A stretch of DNA of 64,000 bases from an uncultured Porphyromonadaceae bacterium. Lineage in GTDB: Bacteria; Bacteroidota; Bacteroidia; Bacteroidales; Muribaculaceae. This document shows positions 26,632 through 34,022 of this stretch, one piece after another. The stretch is from the NCBI GenBank assembly GCA_900540205.1, contig UQER01000011.1, forward strand, positions 1 to 64,000, read 5' to 3'. Position numbers and translations under genes: made by a program. The notes below the pieces were generated by a model that was not told the origin of the DNA, ran no database searches, and saw only the letters and a list, made by a program, of their open reading frames with translations. Numbering within the stretch: position 1 is the stretch's first letter; every line of letters starts with the position of its first letter.

Positions 26632-26924
26632 CGACTAGTTGGCTCGATTTTACGACTAGTTCACGACTAATTAGCTATTTTACGACTAGTTGGCTTCCTA
26701 AATCGGATAGTTGAGTCTAATTCGGATAGTTGACGGATAGTTTGAGGCTATCCGGGATAGTTGTAAAAAACGAGTAGTTGAAGGTAAAAACAAGTAGTTT
26801 ACCCGGAAAAACGAGTAGTTGGCGAGTATTTCGGCAATTATCCGTGTAGTTTACGCCAAAAAGCGAGTAGTTGGCGAGTAGTTCAACAATTATCCGAGTA
26901 GTTTACACCAAAAAGCGAGTAGTT
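26632..26924. repeat. 17-copy CGRNTAGTT array phased to the DNA helix
   Basis: Seventeen copies of a 9-bp motif start at 26632, 26653, 26664, 26683, 26704, 26723, 26734, 26754, 26771, 26791, 26812, 26823, 26843, 26864, 26875, 26895 and 26916. Nearly all steps are 11 or 19-21 bp (one is 17), so most copies face the same side of the helix. The array falls into three homogeneous blocks: CGACTAGTT (4 copies), CGGATAGTT (4) and CGAGTAGTT with variants (9). The last block contains a 52-bp unit repeated in tandem (26812 and 26864). It is not coding and lies between convergent genes. Confidence 0.9.
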
Positions 26925-26952
26925 ATTGGGAACAGGCGTGTTCTTTTCTTCA

Positions 26953-27597
26953 TCACCCTGACACCATAATTGTTGTGCGGAGGTATAAGAGGAGAATGAA
27001 CAACAGGGCATAGAGTAGTATTGTTAGAAGCGTCCAGCCGCGAGGAAGAGTGAAACTGCCGGTGAGGTAATTGCGGATGCGGCTTGTGAGGCGATGGCGA
27101 AGTGAGGCGATTTTTGGGAGTAAGCCAGACGGGAGATTAGAGAAGAGAGGTTGATATTTAGGAGACTCTGAATCGGTGGATGGCTCGTTGAGGATTTTCT
27201 GAAGGGCGATTTTGATGTCACGATAGTGGCGGTCAGTGAGTTTGGCTACGCCGAGCATCTTTTGGAAGAAGGCATCGTAGTCACGGGCGATAGCGGCACG
27301 CCATTCATGAACGTTGGAAAAGTAGCGTTCTCCTTTGGCTTCGCATTCCTGTCGGAGTCGGTCTTCGGATTTGCGGTCTTCTTCCTGATGGCGTTCCTGC
27401 CGTTGCTGCAGGCAGTCATGGCACGCTTTCAGAAACATTTCATAGATTTTGTTGGTGTCGATTTCGACCCGGAGGTTGCCATCGGTAGCGGCAGTCGTTT
27501 TGCCTTCCAGAATCAGAAGACGGTTCTTGATTTCGTTTAGCTCGTTGACTTGCTGATTGTGCAGTCGGTCAATATAGTTTTTATCGTTTGTATTCAT
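26953..27597 (-). CDS. Mobilization-operon membrane protein
   Basis: A 214-residue protein with an N-terminal coiled-coil segment (HNQQVNELNEIKNRLLILEGK region), a charged middle with many Glu, Arg and Gln, and a single C-terminal membrane helix (LLTILLYALLFILLLYL) close to the end. The topology suggests a tail-anchored cytosolic protein. It overlaps the relaxase stop by 4 nt and is the last gene of the mobilization operon. It may link the relaxosome to the membrane or to a coupling protein (inference). I do not recognise a named family. Confidence 0.7.
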   Translation of the reverse strand: MNTNDKNYIDRLHNQQVNELNEIKNRLLILEGKTTAATDGNLRVEIDTNKIYEMFLKACHDCLQQRQERHQEEDRKSEDRLRQECEAKGERYFSNVHEWRAAIARDYDAFFQKMLGVAKLTDRHYRDIKIALQKILNEPSTDSESPKYQPLFSNLPSGLLPKIASLRHRLTSRIRNYLTGSFTLPRGWTLLTILLYALLFILLLYLRTTIMVSG

Positions 27598-28787
27598 CTT
27601 TTGCGTTTGAATGGTTTGTGTATGTATTGGTTGTCCTGTGCTTCCTGACGGCGACGGCGTTCATCGTTCCAGTCGAGGTCGTTGGTGGTGCCTCCGCCGC
27701 CGGAAGATTGCACGACTGCCGGTCCAGTTAGGAGCTCGAGTATTATAGACAATGGAATCAGACTAACTTCCGATGGTTCAGTGGGGGTGCTATTGGGTAG
27801 CACTCCCTCAAAAGGACTTTCCGTTTTGGAAAACCCTTTGCCTGAATCTTGGCAGGGTGCGGTCAATTTGCCCGTACCCTCCTCAGAGTTCAACATATGG
27901 TCTTGAGAGGGGGTGAACAAAACGTTCTCCCCCACATTCGAGGTCTCTCCGAACCTTCCCTCACAGAAGCCTTTGTTGGGGGTGGACAAAACGGCCACTC
28001 CCTCAACTGGCAATGCTCCGAACTTCGCGACGAGTTTGCCATAGGTGAGTTTCTGTTTGGACAGTTTAGAACCGGCATACCTGTAACCGTCTTTGGCGAA
28101 TGAAATGCCTCGGATTTCTCCCGTGGAGCGGTTGATGCTGAAAGATGCTTCTATCCTATGAGCCTCCAAAGCATGTTGAAATTCAGCCCACGATGTCGAG
28201 CTGTTTGCCGCGGCGATGGCAACCGACTTTATATCGAATCGTAACTGCTGAATCGGTCGAAGTCTGTCACGGTTAACTTTCTCGCCCGTCATGTTGCCGA
28301 ATGTCAGACCGTGACGAAGCTTGATTTTCTTGCATACATTAGCACTGCGCAACTGCTCATTGTATGCGGAGATCACACAGCCGTCGAGGGCGATGCGACT
28401 ATAAACCAGATGGCAGTGCGGATGCGCTTTATCGAAATGCCGAGCCACGATATACTGGGCGTTGGTGATGCCCATATCCCGCAGCCATTCGTCGACGAGT
28501 TGCGCCATATAGCGATCGCCCTGCTCGTTATCGGGAAACAGATGGGCGTCCTCCGGGGAGAAAGAAATAGACACATGCTTTACCGGTTGCCCGATATGAT
28601 GTACCCGTCCTCGGCTGTCCGGGCGACGCAGATGTGTATTGAAACTGTCAGCGATAGTTTCGTTGGAAACGACACAGACACCCTGATATGACAATAGCCG
28701 TCCTCTCTTTTCATCGCTCTTGATGTCGTTGGCATAGCTAACCAGACCCGAGAAGTCAACTCGGTTTTTGAATTTTGCTATCATCAC
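27594..28787 (-). CDS. Relaxase / mobilization nuclease
   Basis: A 397-residue relaxase of the MobA/VirD2-like superfamily. The metal-binding triad is in HFDKAHPHCH at residues 117-126, and the catalytic Tyr is expected in the first 35 residues (Y19 or Y34). It should nick oriT of the element and lead the strand into a helper conjugation channel. The C-terminal third is low in conserved motifs and Ser/Thr/Pro-rich. ATG 28784 is an alternative start. The gene overlaps the MobC-like gene by 4 nt and the membrane-protein gene by 4 nt. Confidence 0.88.
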   Translation of the reverse strand: MMIAKFKNRVDFSGLVSYANDIKSDEKRGRLLSYQGVCVVSNETIADSFNTHLRRPDSRGRVHHIGQPVKHVSISFSPEDAHLFPDNEQGDRYMAQLVDEWLRDMGITNAQYIVARHFDKAHPHCHLVYSRIALDGCVISAYNEQLRSANVCKKIKLRHGLTFGNMTGEKVNRDRLRPIQQLRFDIKSVAIAAANSSTSWAEFQHALEAHRIEASFSINRSTGEIRGISFAKDGYRYAGSKLSKQKLTYGKLVAKFGALPVEGVAVLSTPNKGFCEGRFGETSNVGENVLFTPSQDHMLNSEEGTGKLTAPCQDSGKGFSKTESPFEGVLPNSTPTEPSEVSLIPLSIILELLTGPAVVQSSGGGGTTNDLDWNDERRRRQEAQDNQYIHKPFKRKR

Positions 28788-29140
28788 ATTCGGAATTTGG
28801 AGAGTAAGCCGAGCGTTGTTGTGAGCAGGCTATCAACTTTGCTTGCCATCGTATCGAAGCCCATGCCATTTGCGCATCGGGCAAGCTGGTTGAGATTATT
28901 GGCGATACCCTGAAGGCTGCGGACCATCGAGTATTCCTCTTCAGTCAGAGCCTTACGGATTGTTGCGCCCATGACGGCACGGGTGATGAACTTATTGAGT
29001 GAAAGACCGGCTTCGCGGGCCATATCTTTTACGACGGCGTAGTTTCCGTCATCAAGATGTAGCTTGATTTCATTGCGGAGTCGCTGCCACTCCGGTTTGG
29101 GCTTGCGCCCGCGTTTGGATATTCGTTTTGTCAGTGTCAT
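28784..29140 (-). CDS. MobC-like ribbon-helix-helix relaxosome protein
   Basis: A 118-residue basic protein. The start MTLTKRISKRGRKPK is chosen because the 17 residues upstream in the frame (Pro- and Phe-rich) look non-coding. It resembles the MobC/BmgA-type relaxosome accessory proteins that bind oriT and assist nicking; the segment REAGLSLNKFITRAVMG is the ribbon-helix-helix core. The C-terminal half (LQGIANNLNQLARCANGMG) is the conserved MobC region. It overlaps the relaxase gene by 4 nt. The 217 nt upstream are the most likely place for oriT. Confidence 0.82.
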   Translation of the reverse strand: MTLTKRISKRGRKPKPEWQRLRNEIKLHLDDGNYAVVKDMAREAGLSLNKFITRAVMGATIRKALTEEEYSMVRSLQGIANNLNQLARCANGMGFDTMASKVDSLLTTTLGLLSKFRM

Positions 29141-29357
29141 TGTAGGTTTGATTTGAAATAGAAATGGAGGGAAGAAGGATGGAGGAGCCAAGAGATTGAG
29201 TGCGGAATCAGAATGATTTCAAGACTATGGTGTATTTGGCAACCATGAAGTTGTCGAAGTCAATTTTTATGGGACATAAAAAACAACCTTGCAATCCTCC
29301 TCCATCTTCACTTCCGTTGCGATTGCGGAGCTTCGTTGCTGTCGGCTTTAATGCCGG
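29141..29357. other. Candidate oriT region upstream of mobC
   Basis: This gap between the MobC-like and DnaC-like genes holds no ORF. It contains two near-identical segments, TTCCGTTGC and TTCGTTGC, about 20 bp apart, but no long inverted repeat I can assign as a nic site. Position directly upstream of the relaxase operon is the only argument for oriT. Confidence 0.35.
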
Positions 29358-30032
29358 CTACGGCGTTCTATAAGTGGAATTAGCGAAGATGACTTTTCCC
29401 ATCATGTCGTTAAGGCGATCGGCTATGCGGTCGCCGTATCTGGGTCGAATCTCCGACGGGGTAAGGTTGGTCGTGAGGATGGTGAAGAGGTGACGGTCAT
29501 AGCGCGTTGTCAGCAGCTCGGTGATTGGATAGAGCACGTTACCGTAGTCCATCACCTCAAGCGGCTCGGTGCCGAAATCGTCAATGGCAAGCATCCGTTT
29601 ATAACAGAGACTACGCCACTCGTCATAGTCCTCTTTGCAGACCCTCGCAAGGTCGCGGGCATTGACAATCCTGATGGAGTATCGCTCGGAGTAATAATCA
29701 TCAACTTTCATTTCAAATTTGTTGAGAATTTGCTGGAAGGCTTTCACAAATGTGGTCTTGCCGTTGCCGCATCCGCCGCACAGCATCAGTCCGAATTTTG
29801 AGTGGTCGCCCGTGAGCCATTCCGCAATCTGTTCGGTCTGCGTCAATAAGGCTTCACTCATTATAAAAGTCTTGTCGCGGAGCTCAACTTCCGCCTTTAC
29901 TCCGGCGAGAAGCACACGCATGGCGTCCTCCTTTGAGAACGGAAGCCTAAAACGCTCCCTCGTAGTCGCTGGCCGACTGAGCTGAGATTCCAGCAGGTCG
30001 GCGAGCATCGTTGGCTGGTTGATTTGTTGCAT
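29358..30032 (-). CDS. DnaC/IstB-like ATP-binding protein
   Basis: A 224-residue AAA+ ATPase. Walker A is GGCGNGKTT at residues 86-94 and Walker B lies in MLAIDDFGTEP. A sensor-type Asn is in ILTTNLTPSEI, followed by the Arg-rich RYGDRIADRLND. It resembles helicase loaders and plasmid or phage DnaC-like proteins. The reading frame overlaps the upstream gene by 86 nt; ATGs at 30008 or 29918 would reduce or remove the overlap, so the start is uncertain. With the neighbouring DnaD-like protein it suggests that the excised element can replicate. Confidence 0.8.
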   Translation of the reverse strand: MQQINQPTMLADLLESQLSRPATTRERFRLPFSKEDAMRVLLAGVKAEVELRDKTFIMSEALLTQTEQIAEWLTGDHSKFGLMLCGGCGNGKTTFVKAFQQILNKFEMKVDDYYSERYSIRIVNARDLARVCKEDYDEWRSLCYKRMLAIDDFGTEPLEVMDYGNVLYPITELLTTRYDRHLFTILTTNLTPSEIRPRYGDRIADRLNDMMGKVIFANSTYRTP

Positions 30033-30729
30033 GGGTTGTCGGTTTGAGAGAGGTTTTGTTTGTATTGATTGGTTGTTTTTTAATCCAGTTCACGAAATAT
30101 CTACGGCAATCACCTTCTTCCCTGCCTTTCGTTCCCTGGCAACGGAGGTAGCGGAAGAAGTTGCCGAGATACGATTTCAGTTCCGGCAATTCGATTTGAC
30201 AGGATGGAGAAAGAAGGGAGATGATTTCATTGAGCCACGGTTCGTCGTTAACCAGCAAAGCCTCAAGTTCCTCCAAACTCAAAATCTTCGCATCGCCCAT
30301 ATTATTAGAAGAATAATTTTTATCTTTGTTATTTCTATCTTCTATATTAAAGGGTGTCAAGTTTTCCGTCAATCCAACTGTCGAGCCATCCTGCCAGGTT
30401 CCCGTCAATTCATCCGGCAAACACTCCGTCAATCCATCCGTCAGGACAAGTGAATACATCGGATGAGAACCTTTGCCCGTGCCTTTGGAATAGGTGATGA
30501 GATTCCGGATCCGAAGTGATTCGCGGGCGTTGACAACAGTCTGCCGTGTCACCTGAATTGCGCTACTGATTACCGAAGTCGGACACTTGAACGGCATCTG
30601 CCACCGTCGGCTGTTTGCGCGGTCGATTAGGAAGAAGTACAGCGCAATCTCCGCAGTGGAGAATGGCTCGTACTCGTTCTCCCGCCAGAATGAGCTGATG
30701 AGACTGTAGATATTCGCGCCTTTAGCCAT
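29947..30729 (-). CDS. DnaD/Rep-like winged-helix protein
   Basis: A 260-residue protein. The N-terminal half looks like a winged-helix replication initiator of Bacteroidetes elements (FSTAEIALYFFLIDRANSRRW, then CPTSVISSAIQVTRQTVVNAR as recognition region). The middle (residues 110-150) is low-complexity and Asn-rich, and a DnaD-like C-terminal segment (LGNFFRYLRC, RRYFVNWIKKQ) follows. It may recognise the origin and recruit the ATPase encoded downstream. It overlaps the excisionase-like gene by 8 nt, so the two are co-transcribed. Confidence 0.7.
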   Translation of the reverse strand: MAKGANIYSLISSFWRENEYEPFSTAEIALYFFLIDRANSRRWQMPFKCPTSVISSAIQVTRQTVVNARESLRIRNLITYSKGTGKGSHPMYSLVLTDGLTECLPDELTGTWQDGSTVGLTENLTPFNIEDRNNKDKNYSSNNMGDAKILSLEELEALLVNDEPWLNEIISLLSPSCQIELPELKSYLGNFFRYLRCQGTKGREEGDCRRYFVNWIKKQPINTNKTSLKPTTHATNQPANDARRPAGISAQSASDYEGAF

Positions 30730-30958
30730 GATTGCCGGTTTTGCGGAGATACTCGTTTGCCCGAGCCTTGATTTCGTCCTGAGAGGAGATACGGACGCTG
30801 GTTAGGTATGCGTCAAGATCTTCAGGGTCGAAGTAGCAGAGTTTGCCGTTAGGCTTATACATGGGGATGATGCGGTTCATCATCATTTTACGAAGGAAGG
30901 ATAGCGAGATGCCGAGATACTGCGCCGCTTCCTTAGAGGTGAGAAGTTTTCTTTGCAT
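30722..30958 (-). CDS. Excisionase-type helix-turn-helix protein
   Basis: A 78-residue protein of the MerR-like/excisionase HTH_17 family: LTSKEAAQYLGISLSFLRKMM is the helix-turn-helix, and YFDPEDLDAYL the usual closing segment. Proteins of this type in Bacteroides elements act as Xis or as transcription regulators. It is the first gene of a minus-strand run and has a -7 element 82-89 nt upstream (31040-31047). An origin or excision role cannot be separated from regulation by sequence alone. Confidence 0.82.
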   Translation of the reverse strand: MQRKLLTSKEAAQYLGISLSFLRKMMMNRIIPMYKPNGKLCYFDPEDLDAYLTSVRISSQDEIKARANEYLRKTGNHG

Positions 30959-31039
30959 ATTTTATTGACTGGTTTTCGTAGATACTTTTGGAAATACCCG
31001 GGTACTCTTGGCATGCATTGAGTGCCTTTCGTTTCCGAT

Positions 31040-31047
31040 GCAAAGTT
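31040..31047 (-). promoter_or_regulatory. -7 element before the xis-like gene
   Basis: On the minus strand TAACTTTG matches the consensus; no TTTG -33 box is found at a proper distance, so the promoter may need an activator. Confidence 0.5.
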
Positions 31048-31106
31048 ACCGCCTCTCCAAAGTGACACCATGTGGGCGCATTGTGTTGAAATATAAAAAT
31101 TGCAAA

Positions 31107-31140
31107 CGCGCTATATGCTGGATTGCAGCGATATAGCGCG
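31107..31140 (-). terminator. Terminator hairpin after the two unknown genes
   Basis: CGCGCTATAT and ATATAGCGCG form a perfect 10-bp outer stem. An inner GCTG/CAGC pair extends it, with one bulged G. On the minus strand it is followed by a T-rich run about 8 nt later, and it lies 44 nt past the stop of the 31184 gene. The imperfect U tract leaves room for a regulatory role in the xis promoter region. Confidence 0.65.
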
Positions 31141-31183
31141 TTATAAGTCTTGAAAATCTAATTCTGTTGTGTTGAAACTGTGA

Positions 31184-31594
31184 TTAGCGTGGGGCGCGCC
31201 TCATTTCTTCCCAGATTTTGATAGCGTTGTCTATGCTTTCACGAAATTCTATGTTGGCCGGGACATCGCTTCTTGCGTCATCGAGCCGATGACTTTTATA
31301 ATAGGGATGACTTATGCCGCATCGTTTCAGGAACAGCGATGACCATTCCTTGGCGAGTGCCGTTGGGGAGATTAATCTTTCCACGGCATACACCATATAA
31401 CATATATGAAGTTGCTTGAATTTGAGGGGCTGAAAAAATTCATGTTCAGATCTCAGATTCATGTGGACACTGAACATTATAGGTGTGGTGAACTCAAACA
31501 GGAACTCATTGCAAGCATCATAAAGATAGTTGCATAGTTTCGCCGACACTGTATCGCGGAACTGCTCGGCGTCTTTCATCAATATCTTCTTCAT
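31184..31594 (-). CDS. Hypothetical protein next to the element end
   Basis: A 136-residue soluble protein, with no signal peptide or membrane helix. It has a hydrophobic core segment (FLFEFTTPIMFSVHMNL, QLHICYMVYAVERL) and a charged C-terminus. I do not recognise the family. It overlaps the upstream gene (31591-32199) by 4 nt, so the two should be made together. The pair sits between the excision module and the tRNA-Thr attachment site, a place where integrative elements often carry cargo such as defence or toxin-antitoxin genes; that role is only a suggestion. Confidence 0.65.
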   Translation of the reverse strand: MKKILMKDAEQFRDTVSAKLCNYLYDACNEFLFEFTTPIMFSVHMNLRSEHEFFQPLKFKQLHICYMVYAVERLISPTALAKEWSSLFLKRCGISHPYYKSHRLDDARSDVPANIEFRESIDNAIKIWEEMRRAPR

Positions 31595-32199
31595 GAGCCG
31601 CCCTCCCTGATTCGTTTGATGTCTGCAAGTATCGCTGTTGCTATGTCACGGTATCGAACAATGACAGTCTCCAGAAAGTCGGCTCTAAACCGAAACACAG
31701 GCGCGCTCTCCTTGTTGGCCTGTTCATATTCGGCATATAGCTCCCGAACCACACTTTGCCTTTCATCATGTTCTGCCTTGGCTTCCTCACATCGTTTCTC
31801 CGCATCTCGATATTCCTCAGAGTCCAATTCCAGATAGTCGAGCTGATTATTGAGTTGACAATAAACTTTCCAATACGAATTCAATTCGACCTCTGCTTTG
31901 TGGAACCGGTCGTAAAACGGGCGCGGGTAGCTCCGGGCGATGGCTTTGAAATCAACATCCTTCAGCCTTGGCATACCGACACTCAAAAATCGCTCTGATT
32001 CTTCTTTGATTTTGATTACGGACTTTTCCAAAGCTTCAATATCGAAAACTGCCAACTCCTCAGCTTCATCAATCAGACTATTCGGTTCCGGCATCTTATC
32101 GTAAAGTTTCACGATAGACAATGCGTCCTCAAAGGACAATTCATGCCCCTCGACGATACTATTGATGGTGACAAGGTTTTGAACAAGTTTGTTTATCAT
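31591..32199 (-). CDS. Hypothetical coiled-coil protein
   Basis: A 202-residue acidic protein. Residues about 95-165 are rich in Glu, Lys, Gln and Leu with heptad spacing (VELNSYWKVYCQLNNQLDYL, AEKRCEEAKAEHDERQSVV), predicting a long coiled coil. No catalytic motif is visible. It is the first gene of a two-gene unit; the downstream partner starts inside its stop codon. No -7 element was identified in the 165 nt up to the element end. Family unknown. Confidence 0.65.
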   Translation of the reverse strand: MINKLVQNLVTINSIVEGHELSFEDALSIVKLYDKMPEPNSLIDEAEELAVFDIEALEKSVIKIKEESERFLSVGMPRLKDVDFKAIARSYPRPFYDRFHKAEVELNSYWKVYCQLNNQLDYLELDSEEYRDAEKRCEEAKAEHDERQSVVRELYAEYEQANKESAPVFRFRADFLETVIVRYRDIATAILADIKRIREGGS

Positions 32200-32327
32200 G
32201 TGGAGATGTGGATGAGGAAATTTTTAGCTTTCCCATGAATATAGAACAGCATCAGTTCTCTTTGGTTCTCTTCAAGAGTATATTTTGTGTCGGAAGTTTA
32301 TACCCTGTTTATACCTAATTCTACAGA

Positions 32328-32359
32328 AATAGCTGATAATCAGATGATTATCAGCTATT
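32328..32359. repeat. Perfect inverted repeat at the element's tRNA-proximal end
   Basis: AATAGCTGATAATCA and its exact complement (15 bp each) are separated by GA. The repeat lies 5 bp inside the element next to attR and directly downstream of tRNA-Thr on the minus strand. It could act as a substitute transcription terminator for the tRNA or as a recombination-related site. It lacks a strong T run. Confidence 0.8.
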
Positions 32360-32363
32360 CTAT

Positions 32364-32377
32364 GAGCCGCGAGTGGG
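32364..32377. repeat. attR: 14-bp repeat at the tRNA-Thr 3' end
   Basis: GAGCCGCGAGTGGG, identical and co-oriented with 13372-13385, covers the acceptor and the start of the T stem of tRNA-Thr. Sequence similarity stops immediately on both sides apart from a chance AACC. Confidence 0.85.
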
Positions 32378-32437
32378 ACTCGAACCCACGACCTTTTCGT
32401 TACGAATGAAATGCTCTACCAACTGAGCTATTGCGGC
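32365..32437 (-). tRNA. tRNA-Thr (CGT)
   Basis: Minus strand, 73 nt. The anticodon loop TTCGTAA gives CGT (Thr), the D arm contains GCTCAGTTGGTAGAGC, and the T arm contains GTGGGTTCGAGTCCCAC. The acceptor stem (GCCGCAA / TCGCGGC) has one A-C mismatch at position 6-67. The discriminator is U, and CCA is not encoded. The 3' end is the integration site of the mobile element, and the gene appears intact. Its promoter is at 32494-32525. Confidence 0.93.
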
Positions 32438-32493
32438 TTGATGGTGCAAACGGGAGTGTTTGGAGTAACATCCCGGTTGCCTTTATTTTGATA

Positions 32494-32525
32494 CAAAGTT
32501 ATAAAAACTTTCTTTATTGTGCAAA
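32494..32525 (-). promoter_or_regulatory. Promoter of tRNA-Thr
   Basis: On the minus strand TTTG (32522-32525), 20 nt, then TAACTTTG (32494-32501). It is a perfect fit to the consensus. Transcription would start about 50 nt before the tRNA. Confidence 0.85.
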
Positions 32526-32555
32526 AACCATGGGAGGTTTGTTTGACTGAGATAT

Positions 32556-33923
32556 TCAGTCGATGGTCTGCTTGGCAAAGGTCAAATTAATCTCGGCTTT
32601 GTCAAGATCGAGTTTCACCATTACTGGCGCCCCGATGTAGGGGTCAATCGAGCTGACATACTGGGTAGTCTGGCCGTAATAGGAATTGGAGGTATTCGAC
32701 TCTGTGACCACAGTCACCGGTGTGAGAGTGAATGTATAGTCAGAGGGTTCAATGGACTCTTTCTCCAGCATCTTCAGCAGATAGTTTCTCATGCCTGAGA
32801 AGATGTAGCATTTATCGGTTGAGTTGTATGATGCGTAGAAAGAAGTCTCATTGTTTACGAGCTCGTTGTCAAGGAAGAATTTCTCTTTCTTGTCCGACTG
32901 CACGAGCAACAGATTGGCGGGAGGGGCAATGGAGTAGTCGTTCTTTATGAGTTCCACCGGAATCTTGAAGCTCAGGGAGTTCACCACCGACAGGGAGCCG
33001 GAATGCTGCTTGTAATAGCTTATGACCTCATTGATCGGGAACTGTATCTCCACATCGCGGCCGACTGGAGCTACGATAATCTGCTCGCCTCCGTCGATGC
33101 GCTGAGCCAAAGCATCGGATATGGCGAAATCGAGATTGTTGTTGAGGATAATCTCAGGGGTGACGGCAAAATAGTTGCCCTCGAAGCGATTGATCACCTC
33201 CTTGCCTTCGGAATCGACCGATGTGGTGTGATAGTATATGCGTATCTGTGTGGAGGATATTTCAACCACCCGGCCCGCACCATACGAATTCCTTACATAT
33301 ATTCCGGGGAAATAACGGGCGAACTGTGCAGGGAACTGATATGCCTCGGGGTTGGTCTGATACAGCGAAAGAAACTCATGTGCAAGGCTCACAGGGAGAT
33401 GCACATCAATGAGCCGGTAGGATAGATTGCGGATTGAATCGGGCTGACCGAGAGCATTGCACACATACATTTTTGTGGCAAGCAGGTCGGATGACGAATA
33501 ATAATCGGCCGGATTGAAATTGCTGAATATCGTTGAGGGGAGCTGTTTGTTCAGACGATAAATCTCAAGTCCCATGGGCGCGAGTGAATCGCCGACGAAC
33601 GAACCATTAGGCACAAAGAACAAAGCCTTGATCGAGTCGATATTCTCTTGTGTGAGTGAGGACGAAAGCTGTGCGGCAGGCATGAACTGAGTGACGAAAT
33701 CCGCCTCAAGACGACCATAACCGGTGGCATCGATGCGACCGAGCACCTGCACGAGGTTGCGGGTCTGGACACTCGGATTGAGCACCGAATGACCGTTGAC
33801 ATCGAAATCAGAGACTTTTACCACTTCGGTCTCACTGTCAACGAGCGAATTGCCCACATTGGGGACATCATCGCAAGCTGTCATCGCAGCAGCCGCCAGC
33901 AACACCGGCAGCACACGTTTCAT
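32556..33923 (-). CDS. DUF4270 family lipoprotein
   Basis: A lipoprotein of about 455 residues. The start MKRVLPVLLAAAAMTACDD is chosen because it begins the signal peptide with the lipobox MTAC; the 14 residues upstream do not fit a signal. The mature protein begins with DDVPNVGNSLVDSETEV and contains many Ser/Thr/Tyr-rich beta-strand segments, as in DUF4270 proteins of Bacteroidetes. Function is unknown; an outer-surface location is inferred from the lipoprotein signal. It lies about 100 nt downstream of the glycogen-synthase-like gene, an arrangement I have seen in other Bacteroidales. Confidence 0.85.
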   Translation of the reverse strand: MKRVLPVLLAAAAMTACDDVPNVGNSLVDSETEVVKVSDFDVNGHSVLNPSVQTRNLVQVLGRIDATGYGRLEADFVTQFMPAAQLSSSLTQENIDSIKALFFVPNGSFVGDSLAPMGLEIYRLNKQLPSTIFSNFNPADYYSSSDLLATKMYVCNALGQPDSIRNLSYRLIDVHLPVSLAHEFLSLYQTNPEAYQFPAQFARYFPGIYVRNSYGAGRVVEISSTQIRIYYHTTSVDSEGKEVINRFEGNYFAVTPEIILNNNLDFAISDALAQRIDGGEQIIVAPVGRDVEIQFPINEVISYYKQHSGSLSVVNSLSFKIPVELIKNDYSIAPPANLLLVQSDKKEKFFLDNELVNNETSFYASYNSTDKCYIFSGMRNYLLKMLEKESIEPSDYTFTLTPVTVVTESNTSNSYYGQTTQYVSSIDPYIGAPVMVKLDLDKAEINLTFAKQTID

Positions 33924-34022
33924 ATTTAATAGAGCCTTGAACATCATTTGCAGGCTTAATCCCATCGGGAGTCTAAATTATTATAAGGCGGTTCAGCGTC
34001 AACGCCATCGCCGGAACCTATG

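Larger units (their letters stand above)
13372..32377. mobile_element. 19-kb integrative mobilizable element in tRNA-Thr
   Basis: The 14-bp direct repeats (13372-13385 and 32364-32377) bound a segment of about 19.0 kb. It carries, from left to right: a tyrosine integrase, a defence operon, Vsr, an AlbA_2 protein, a phased repeat array, a mobilization operon (membrane protein, relaxase, MobC-like), a DnaC-like ATPase, a DnaD-like protein, an excisionase-like protein and two unknown genes. No type IV secretion genes are present, so it would need a helper conjugative element. The cargo operon is more AT-rich than the mobilization module, so the element is a mosaic. Confidence 0.85.

Noticed and set aside
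26517..26924. CRISPR array
   Set aside because: Repeats are only 9 bp and spaces 2-12 bp, with no cas genes; spacing follows the helical turn instead.
13372..32377. Prophage
   Set aside because: No capsid, tail, terminase or lysis genes; relaxase and MobC point to a mobilizable element.
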